DNA of 6,332 nucleotides from Flavobacterium sp. (GTDB lineage Bacteria; Bacteroidota; Bacteroidia; Flavobacteriales; Flavobacteriaceae): contig JAAURU010000227.1 in NCBI GenBank assembly GCA_012032075.1, positions 1-6,332 on the forward strand, in the 5' to 3' direction. Both the position numbers and the translations under genes were made by a program. Positions 1 through 5,903 of this stretch are shown in pieces (position 1 is the stretch's first letter; each line of letters begins with the position of its first letter). The notes beneath the pieces were generated by a model. The model was given only the letters and a program-made list of their open reading frames with translations, did no database searches and had not been told where the DNA came from.

Positions 1-78
1 AAAAGTTATTTTCATTAATTATTTTTTTTTACTTTTTTGATTCATAATTTCTGAAGAGCTAAAATTACTTGTTTCCAT
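1..78 (-). CDS. Possible 5' end of an unidentified gene running off the left edge
   Basis: An ATG at 78-76 on the minus strand opens a reading frame for METSNFSSSEIMNQKSKKK, then stops at a TAA directly after a run of nine A (forward T 22-30). One more A in that run would carry the frame on, as Ile-Ile-Asn-Glu-Asn-Asn-Phe, to the window edge. The same one-base shortfall occurs in five other genes here, so a partial gene is plausible. A weak promoter-like arrangement lies upstream at 105-135. The fragment is too short and too Lys/Ser-rich to assign to a family, and it could simply be chance in AT-rich intergenic DNA. If real, it lies 87 bp downstream of the Crp-family gene on the same strand. 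Confidence 0.25.
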
Positions 79-104
79 AATTTTATTAATTTAAATTTAT
101 AAAG

Positions 105-135
105 CAAAGTAAGCGACTTGTTATATTGCAAACAA
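105..135 (-). promoter_or_regulatory. Weak Bacteroidota-type promoter candidate
   Basis: On the minus strand a TTG (135-133) is followed 20 bp later by TTACTTTG (112-105). This is one mismatch from the Bacteroidota -7 element TAnnTTTG, at a spacing typical of that promoter class. It would point at the possible ATG at position 78. Support is only motif resemblance in AT-rich DNA. Confidence 0.22.
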
Positions 136-165
136 TGAACTTGGGTTAACAAATTTGCATTTATT

Positions 166-728
166 TTAAATTTTTGCTCTAATTCTGCTTAAAGCTTGTG
201 GAGTAATACCTATGTAAGAAGCAAGATATTTTTGTGGAATTTCTTGAATTAGTTGTTGCTGTTCTTTTTGTAAATTCAAATAACGATCAGTAGGAGAGTC
301 TTTCATAAAACTCAATTCCCTTTTAGACTTGTACAAGAAAAAATCTTCAGCAAAAACCCTTCCTATAGATTCTCCTGCGTTTGTTTTTTGTATATTTCAT
401 GTAAATCTTCGCGAGAAATATAAATCACTTTTGATTTAGTTAGACTTTGAATACAAGCAACACTTGGGGTTTGGGTTAGGAATGAGGAATAACTACTAAG
501 AAATCTATTTGGAAATCCAAAATCAATGGTTACATCCTTTTCAGGGAGTTCAATAAATAAGCGAAAAACTCCTTCTAAGATAAAGTAGATTTTATTTTCA
601 ATTGTATTTGTTGAAGTCAATAAATCTTTCTTTCTATATTCTTTTTCATATAGTTTTGAAGAGATGAATTCCCAATCACTTTCAGAAATACTTACTTTTT
701 CATTTAATATTATTCTTAATTTTTCCAC
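166..728 (-). CDS. Crp/Fnr-family transcriptional regulator, frame broken in an A run
   Basis: This is a cytoplasmic DNA-binding regulator of the Crp/Fnr family. The N-terminal part is a cyclic-nucleotide-binding-type beta-roll (YFILEGVFRLF, then a second half ending near VIYISREDLHEIY). As read, the frame ends at a TAG (365-363). Adding one A to the six-A run (forward T 384-389) continues it as KKTNAGESIGRVFAEDFFLY, then SPTDRYLNL and a helix-turn-helix ending IPQKYLASYIGITPQALSRI, with stop TAA at 168-166. The restored product is about 187 aa, normal for flavobacterial members of this family. No in-frame ATG exists. I chose GTG at 728 because VEKLRIIL resembles a usual N-terminus; TTG at 761 is the alternative and adds 11 residues. 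The gene is divergent from the rhomboid gene. Its ligand and targets are unknown, and the ligand pocket cannot be judged. Confidence 0.82.
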
Positions 729-792
729 TAAATAAAAGTAACTCTTTTTGTTAATGTTCAAAAGTATTAGGATAAAATTATTTTGAGCGTGC

Positions 793-800
793 CAAATTTA
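793..800 (-). promoter_or_regulatory. -7 element for the Crp-family gene
   Basis: The minus strand reads TAAATTTG, an exact match to the Bacteroidota -7 consensus TAnnTTTG. Transcription would start near 788, leaving a leader of about 27 nt to the TTG at 761 or about 60 nt to the GTG at 728. I see no TTTG or TTG about 20 bp upstream, so the -33 element is missing or weak. Confidence 0.45.
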
Positions 801-842
801 CCTTTTTTATATGACAAAAAAGCATATTTATTTTTTTGGTCT

Positions 843-850
843 TATCTTTG
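843..850 (+). promoter_or_regulatory. -7 element for the rhomboid gene
   Basis: TATCTTTG matches TAnnTTTG exactly and lies 13 bp before the ATG at 864, predicting a leader of only about 9 nt. No clear -33 TTTG is seen at the usual distance. It sits 42 bp from the opposing -7 box of the Crp-family gene, so the two promoters are divergent and could share a regulator site. Confidence 0.5.
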
Positions 851-863
851 AGTTTTAATAAAC

Positions 864-1623
864 ATGAAAAAAAATACTTTAGATAATCCATTTGTTTTTT
901 CGCAGTCGGTTATACTTTTTCCATTGTTCTTTGTTTTAGCTTTATGGGCTATTTATTGGGTTGAAGTTCATTTTCATATACGTTTTTCTCATTATGGAAT
1001 TTATCCAAGAGAAACATTTGGTTTAAAAGGAATTGTATGTAGCGCTTTTTTACATGGAAGTTTGCAGCATTTAGTCAATAATTCATTAGCACTATTAGTT
1101 TTGTTAGCCATACTTCGCTTCTTTTATAGAGAACAATCTGTATTAGTGTTGATTTTCGGAATTTTATTTTCAGGTCTTGGAACTTGGTTGTTAGGAAGAC
1201 CCAGTTTATCATATAGGAGCAAGTGGTTTAATTTATGTCTTAGTAAGTTTTATTTTTTTTAAAGGAATATTTACTAAGTATTATAGATTAATGGCATTAT
1301 CATTTGTAATTGTTCTATTGTATGGAGGCACAATATGGTATATGTTTCCAAATATTGAAAAAGGAATTTCTTGGGAAGGACATTTAAGTGGATTTATAAC
1401 AGGTTTGGCTATGGCATTAATAATGAAAACTCCACAATTTGCAAAAGCGATTATTTACGATTGGGAAAAACCAGATTTTAATCCAGAAGCTGATCCTTTC
1501 ATTAAAAATTTTGATGAAAAAGGGAATTTTAACCCACCACCAAAACCAGAAGAAATCATTAAAGAATATTTTAACTCTTCAATTAAAGTTATATATGATT
1601 TTATAGGGATTAAGAAGGAGTAA
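864..1623 (+). CDS. Rhomboid-family intramembrane serine protease, frame broken before the catalytic serine
   Basis: This is an inner-membrane protease that cleaves transmembrane substrates. The frame from ATG 864 runs to residue 114 (GRPS), then shifts and would end at 1262. Removing one T from TTT at 1205-1207 restores GRPSYHIGASGLIYVLVSF and continues to TAA at 1621-1623, giving about 252 aa. All rhomboid hallmarks are then present: HLVNN (His69 to Asn73, the oxyanion HxxxN), GASG with the nucleophile Ser120, and EGHLSG with catalytic His173. At least six hydrophobic segments are visible, starting with residues 14-33, followed by a soluble tail of about 60 residues rich in Pro, Lys and Glu. 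The second piece also has an internal ATG at 1291, but a product from there would lack the serine. Substrate is unknown. The gene is convergent with rlmB. Confidence 0.88.
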
Positions 1624-1701
1624 ATGTGTCAATTTTTAATGAGTTAATTAGACAATTTTTCAAAGTGCCAATTAGTCTATCAATTAATTTTTCAATATTT
1701 T
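1623..1701 (+). repeat. Degenerate 8-bp tandem repeat array, rhomboid side
   Basis: Starting on the last base of the rhomboid stop codon, the sequence can be cut into about ten near-octamers, most beginning AAT and many ending in C: AATGTGTC, AATTTTT (7 bp, lacking the final C), AATGAGTT, AATTAGAC, AATTTTTC, AAAGTGCC, AATTAGTC, TATCAATT, AATTTTTC, AATATTTT. The loose consensus is AATKWGNC. The array is non-coding and becomes less regular toward its distal end. Between it and the opposite array, 1702-1751 holds only AT-rich sequence with ATTAATTAATTAA and a small GTAAC/GTTAC inverted repeat (1723-1742). Confidence 0.7.
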
Positions 1702-1751
1702 AAAGCTATTAATTAATTAAAGGTAACTAATAAAATTGTTACTCCCATTAT

Positions 1752-1791
1752 ACTTTATTGGCAAATTGCCTCATTGAAAAATTGACAAATT
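1752..1791 (-). repeat. Degenerate 8-bp tandem repeat array, rlmB side (inverted)
   Basis: Read on the minus strand, exactly five octamers follow one another without a gap: AATTTGTC, AATTTTTC, AATGAGGC, AATTTGCC, AATAAAGT. The first shares its AA with the rlmB stop codon. This array has the same unit as the rhomboid-side array in opposite orientation, and the proximal parts are nearly identical (TGTCAATTTTT then AATGAG, at 1627-1643 and 1770-1787). Each array therefore runs downstream from its own gene. A role in the mRNA 3' ends is inference. Confidence 0.72.
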
Positions 1792-2526
1792 AAACTAAAC
1801 GCTGTCGCACTACTTCATATAAAAATGCACCACAAGCAACGGAAACATTTAAGGATTCAATAGTTCCAAACATAGGTAGTTTTGCTTTATGATCTACAAT
1901 TTTTAAAACTGAAGGATTTACACCTCTATCTTCACTTCCCATAATTATGGCAGTTGGTTCACTAAAATTGATATCATAAATTGTGTTTTCGGTTTTTTCA
2001 GTAGCAGCTACAGTTTGTATACCACTGGCTTGTAGAAAATAGATAGCATCTTTAATGTGTTCTACTTTGCAGATAGGAACATTGAAAACAGCTCCAGCAC
2101 TTGTCTTTACTGTATCTCCATTTACTGGTGCTGAGCCTTGTTTTTGAACAATGATTCCATTAACACCAGTACAATAGGCTGTTCTTATAATAGCTCCAAA
2201 ATTTCTAGCATCTGATAATTGATCTAAAATAAGAAAAAGAGGTTTTTTACCAGATTCTAGAACATTAGTAATCATAGTTTCTAAATCATGAAAAGAAACA
2301 GGAGAAATAGTAGCTACAGCACCTTGATGATTTTTTGATGTTAAACGATTCAATTTTTCAACAGGAACATATGAAAAATTGATGTTATTTTTTTCATTAC
2401 TTTCATCAATTCCTGCATCAATTCTCCTTGATTTTCTTTTTGTATAAAGACTTTGTCAATTTCTTTTCCAGCTTGAATAGCTTCTATTATGGCTCTTATT
2501 CCAAATATTTGATTCTCTTTTTCCAT
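1790..2526 (-). CDS. rlmB: 23S rRNA (guanosine-2'-O-)-methyltransferase RlmB, frame broken in an A run
   Basis: This is a TrmH/SpoU-type SPOUT methyltransferase. The characterised RlmB uses S-adenosylmethionine to methylate the 2'-O of G2251 (E. coli numbering) in the 23S rRNA P-loop. The N-terminal substrate-binding domain starts MEKENQIFGIRAIIEAI at ATG 2526. The frame fails after Met-Lys-Lys at a seven-A run (forward T 2388-2394). An eighth A gives KKNNINFSYVPVEKLNRLTS and joins the catalytic domain. All three SPOUT motifs are visible: motif 1 LSDARNFGAIIRTA, motif 2 IMGSEDRGVNP and motif 3 SLNVSVACGAFLYEVVRQR, which form the knot and cofactor site. The restored length is about 245 aa, matching the usual 240-250. 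As read, only the catalytic domain (from about 2353) is intact. The gene is monocistronic, follows the SusCD operon terminator, and is convergent with the rhomboid gene. Confidence 0.92.
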
Positions 2527-2530
2527 GATG

Positions 2531-2538
2531 CAAAGGTA
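2531..2538 (-). promoter_or_regulatory. -7 element for rlmB
   Basis: The minus strand reads TACCTTTG, an exact TAnnTTTG match, only 4 bp before the rlmB ATG (2526). The expected transcription start falls on or within a few bases of the ATG, predicting a leaderless or nearly leaderless mRNA. The element lies directly after the T-tract of the upstream terminator. Confidence 0.5.
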
Positions 2539-2539
2539 T

Positions 2540-2566
2540 AAAAAACCATCCTCAAGTTGAGTGGTT
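2540..2566 (-). terminator. Intrinsic terminator of the SusCD-lipoprotein operon
   Basis: On the minus strand AACCACTC and GAG-GA-TGGTT form an 8-bp stem with a 2-nt GA bulge around an AACTT loop, followed by a T run ending at 2540. It begins 11 bp after the stop codon of the last operon gene (2577), the expected place and strand for operon termination. Confidence 0.6.
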
Positions 2567-2576
2567 AGGTAATTAT

Positions 2577-3518
2577 TTAAATAATCTTATTTTTGTTTTT
2601 ATTTAAAATTTTAGATTTAATTAATTGAGAAAAATTACTTGTTCTACCTTGTAGAACTTGAACGCTGTTTTGATCAGTAACAGTAAAAGTAGTTCCAGAT
2701 TTTACAATTGTATATTCTAGAAATGCATTGCTATTTCCATTATCTAAACCACCGTCAGCTAGTGGGAAGAAAGTTGATAAATCTCCTGAATAAGTAGTTT
2801 GGCTACCAACTTTATATATGTCTAAATTAGCTGGAATATCTAATACTGCAGTTTCTCCATTATTTGTCCACAAACTTACTACTAAAGTATATGTGTCGTC
2901 TGGTAAAGTTGAAGAGATAATAATCTGCTCAGGACAATCACTATAACTTGTTTCAACATAGTCACCTGCTGAATTAAGTAACTCTAAATCCATATCAACA
3001 TCACAAAAATCAGTTGGACCAGATGCTCCTGTAAATGTTCCATCCCAGCTTAAATCAATTGTTAGGTTGTTTTCTTGGAAATTACCTATATTAACAGTTA
3101 ATTGGACAGGAGTAAATGCGGCATTTACAAAACGATTACTTCCTATTTTTAAAGTCAATGTTTCTGTAGTTTCAAATTCAATATCTTTAAGAATTGAAAT
3201 AGTTCCTGTTGCAGATATTTGATTTGCTGGTATTACAACTACATGGTCAAAGTTAAAATCTTCACCTTCAGTCGCTGTACCTGAAACAAAGCTTACATCT
3301 GCATATATATCAGCAATTTGAGGTTTATCTAAAGTAATAGTGTATGATAAAACATCTTCATCTCCTTCATTATAAGGTGTTGTTTGCGAAAAGTTAACTA
3401 CTACACTAGCTTTTGCATCAGAAGCTTCTCTTGTACCATTGTTAGTATTATCATCAGTATTACAGCTTAAAGCAAATAAAAATGATAATCCTAATAATTT
3501 TATTTTAATATTTTTCAT
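2577..3518 (-). CDS. Calx-beta domain lipoprotein, last gene of the SusCD operon
   Basis: This 313-aa protein is probably an outer-membrane or surface lipoprotein. Residues 1-18 form a short signal peptide, and FALSC makes Cys19 the lipidated residue, followed by an Asp/Asn/Thr-rich linker. Residues about 38-146 match a Calx-beta fold: EGDEDVLSYTITLDKP, the hallmark SGTATEGEDFNFD, and the closing DIEFETTETLTLKIG. Such domains often bind calcium through acidic residues. Residues about 152-285 form a second beta-rich domain with DFCDVDMDLELLNSAGDYV and Cys172/Cys195. It resembles bacterial pre-peptidase-like beta-sandwiches, but I cannot assign it firmly. The C-terminus is an unusual basic tail (KSKILNKNKNKII), which may be genuine or may hide a further frame error. 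It starts 13 bp after the preceding gene and is the only gene here needing no frame correction. Function is unknown; a surface ligand-binding role is inferred from context. Confidence 0.8.
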   Translation of the reverse strand: MKNIKIKLLGLSFLFALSCNTDDNTNNGTREASDAKASVVVNFSQTTPYNEGDEDVLSYTITLDKPQIADIYADVSFVSGTATEGEDFNFDHVVVIPANQISATGTISILKDIEFETTETLTLKIGSNRFVNAAFTPVQLTVNIGNFQENNLTIDLSWDGTFTGASGPTDFCDVDMDLELLNSAGDYVETSYSDCPEQIIISSTLPDDTYTLVVSLWTNNGETAVLDIPANLDIYKVGSQTTYSGDLSTFFPLADGGLDNGNSNAFLEYTIVKSGTTFTVTDQNSVQVLQGRTSNFSQLIKSKILNKNKNKII

Positions 3519-3531
3519 ATTTTTTAATTTA

Positions 3532-4454
3532 CTATTTTTCTAACTCATGATAAAAAACACGTGGTCCTGATCCTGTTGTGAAATAACCATAACTCATAAA
3601 AAGTTTATCTTTTCCATCAACGTTGTCTCTAACACCTCTATTCGATGAAGAAGTACAGTCTATAGAAACTGCAGCAAAATCACTAGGGTTAGTTGAACAT
3701 GTTATAAATGGTTGACCATTACCTAACTGTGGTGTTCCATCTGGTTTATTAGCAGGATAAGTAATAACATCATTTACATCCATGTTGAAAAAATATTCAT
3801 TTCCAGAAAAGATACCAAAATATTCTACAACTTTATATGTTGTTTCATCAACAGATTCTATAGTAGTTGAACCTGGCCAATCACCACCACTTGCACTTAA
3901 AACGCCTAATCTATAGTAAGCACCTACTAAGCATCTATAAGTTCCGGCAAATCTTGTTCCAACTGCAACTTTTGCTTTTGTAACATTTTCATGAACTTTA
4001 CCTTCGCTTGTTGTTGATACAAATACTAAACTCCAAGATTCACCTATTTGTAATGTACTATCACTTGAGGGTAAAGGATTTCCTCCAATTGTTAAACCTT
4101 CAATTAACTCTGGATATGTAAAAGTAAGTTCGTAATTACTAAATGAAACACCAGTATTAAGGGTTATAGTTTTTAACAAAGTTCTATTAGAATCTGTAAA
4201 TGAACCATCAGTGTTTTTTTTACTGAAAAACTTATATACATCTATTTTGGATGTTTTTACATTACCTTGAATAATATCAAAATTAGCCTTGTATTGGAAT
4301 GTATTACCATTACCTACTACATAACCTATTAATTTTGATTTAACATCAATTAATCCTCCTTGAGTTTCGGTTTGGGTTAATAAATCATTATCTGCTGTAC
4401 ATGAGTATAATACTACAGCAATAACTAAAGTTAAGTATAAATTTATTTTTTCAT
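3532..4454 (-). CDS. SusD-adjacent lipoprotein of unknown function, frame broken at codon 4
   Basis: The ATG at 4454 is followed by AAA AAA TAA, so the gene as read stops at once. One more A in the six-A run (forward T 4446-4451) gives MKKINLYLTLVIAVVLYSC, a clear lipoprotein signal with Cys19, and the frame stays open to TAG at 3534-3532 (about 307 aa). As read, the long open frame has no ATG, GTG or TTG before TTG 4179, which would remove the signal peptide, so I prefer the upstream start. Residues about 30-165 look like an Ig-like beta domain. The C-terminal part (from GTRFAGTYRCLVGAYYRLG, through WPGSTTIESVDETTYKVVEY, to the end) contains Cys175, Cys253 and Cys267. I do not recognise a named family. 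Its position 10 bp after the SusD gene matches SusE/SusF-type or other surface glycan-binding lipoproteins; that role is inference. Confidence 0.75.
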
Positions 4455-4464
4455 AATATTTTTT

Positions 4465-5891
4465 TTAATTCATCCACCAGATTGGTGAAGTTAATTGATC
4501 TCCTCCAGTTAAAGTTGCTGTTGCAGCTAAATAATTATCTTTATTTATATTAACTAAATAAGTTGGATAAAAATATCTTTTTGGTATAGATGGTAAAGCA
4601 GCGTTTGCGGCAGGTAATAAAGCAGGAACTCCAGTTCTTCTCCATTCTGTCCAAGCTTCAACACCTTGTCCATAAAGTGCAATCCAGTTTTGTTCGCCAA
4701 TTTTTACTCTTCCGTCAGCTTGAGTTGTAAAATTAATATTTGGTTGCGCTAGATAGTTGTCAATATTAGATTGTGAAACACCATTAAATTTTAAACTTGC
4801 TTCAATTCCTTCAATATAATAGTTATAAGCCATTGTTTGTCCACCACTTATTAAACCTCTATTTGCAGCTTCTGCTAATAAAAACTTAACTTGTGCATGA
4901 GAAAGAATTACACCAGGAAGAGTAGGTGACAAATAAAATGTTCCTGGTGATGAGAAACCATTATAATTACTTATGTTTTCTACTCCTGGTGGATTGCCCA
5001 CATATTGACCAGCATTATTTGTTTGAGAAATGATAGGTCTTCTTGGGTCGTTTAATAAGGTAAGCTTATCAATAAAAACAGAACTATTTTTATATTCAGC
5101 TCTATTTCCGAAAATTATTGTTTCATAAATTGGATTTGCATCAGGTTGAGCTGCTAAATAGACTAATTGTGCACTATCTTCATTAGATGACATTAAGTTT
5201 CCAGCTGTAACTAAAGCTTGAACTTGACTACTTACATTCACTTTATTTGAAATTCTCATTAAAGCTTTTAATTTTAATGAATTTGCAAGTTTTCTCCACT
5301 TAGCAATATTACCTCCATACAATAAGTCTGATGTTGCTGGAACTTGACCTTGATTTAATGCTAACAATTGGTCAGCCTGTGTTAAAAAATCTATAATTCC
5401 ATTGTAAACATCTTCTTGTGAATCGAATTTTGGTTTTAAATTTCCAACTTGTCCAACTTCAGTAAATGGTACTGGACCATATATATCAGTAAGTATTTGA
5501 AATGAATTCGCTTGTAATACTAATGATATACCTTGTAAGTTTGTATTTCCTTCTGCGGAAGCTATTGAATACATACTTTTTGCATCAGAAATTACATCTG
5601 CATAAAGTGCATCCCAAATTCCGTCAATTACTCCTCTTCTTGGTAAATATTTTTCTTCATCGTTATACTGTACTTTTGACCAGTGTTGAGCCCAACATAA
5701 ACCCATATCTCCTCCAACAAAAGTGCTGTATATTGCATTTTGATTGACTCTTATAATATTCCCTAAAAACAAATGAGCTGGAACTTCTGTTGGACTATTA
5801 GGGTCAATATTTACTTTTTCAAAATCTTTAGTACAGTTTTGCATAAGCAAACCGACAAAAAATTAAAAAAAATTAATTTAAAATTTTTCAT
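4465..5891 (-). CDS. SusD/RagB-family outer-membrane lipoprotein (SusD-like_2 type), frame broken in the signal peptide
   Basis: SusD-type lipoproteins sit on the cell surface as a lid over the SusC barrel and capture the nutrient. The mature start, CTKDFEKVNIDPNSPTEVP, is typical of the SusD-like_2 subgroup. Other family-like stretches are SFQILTDIYGPVPFTE, a helical middle with NIAKWRKLANSLKLKALMRI, SHAQVKFLLAEAANRGL, and WIALYGQGVEAWTEWRRTG near the C-terminus. The ATG at 5891 gives MKNFKLIFFNF and then loses the frame. A seventh A in the six-A run (forward 5857-5862) joins it to FVGLLMQNC, making Cys20 the lipid site in a 475-aa protein. Asn just before that Cys is less usual than Ser, Gly or Ala. 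As read, the open frame begins at TTG 5850, without a complete signal. It starts 12 bp after the SusC stop. The substrate cannot be inferred because no degradative enzyme is present. Confidence 0.93.
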
Positions 5892-5903
5892 ATTTTTTAT
5901 TTT

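Noticed and set aside
1291..1623. A separate small membrane protein starting at ATG 1291
   Set aside because: It continues the rhomboid sequence after the frame correction and carries the catalytic EGHLSG motif, so it is the second part of that gene.
1723..1742. GTAAC/GTTAC inverted repeat as a terminator for the convergent genes
   Set aside because: The stem is only about 5-6 bp, AT-rich, with a 10-nt loop and no clear T-tract on either side, so it is too weak to call.
1623..1791. CRISPR array or terminal inverted repeats of a mobile element
   Set aside because: The units are 8 bp, degenerate and have no spacers, so this is not CRISPR. There is no transposase and no target-site duplication, and the inversion is explained by each array following its own gene.
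1790..2353. A naturally short catalytic-domain-only methyltransferase
   Set aside because: A good RlmB N-terminal domain with an ATG lies directly upstream in a frame one base away, so the short form is an effect of the break at 2388-2394.
5502..5747. Open frame of 81 codons on the plus strand
   Set aside because: It lies antisense within the well-supported SusD gene, has a Leu/His-rich composition typical of shadow frames, and shows no recognisable domain.
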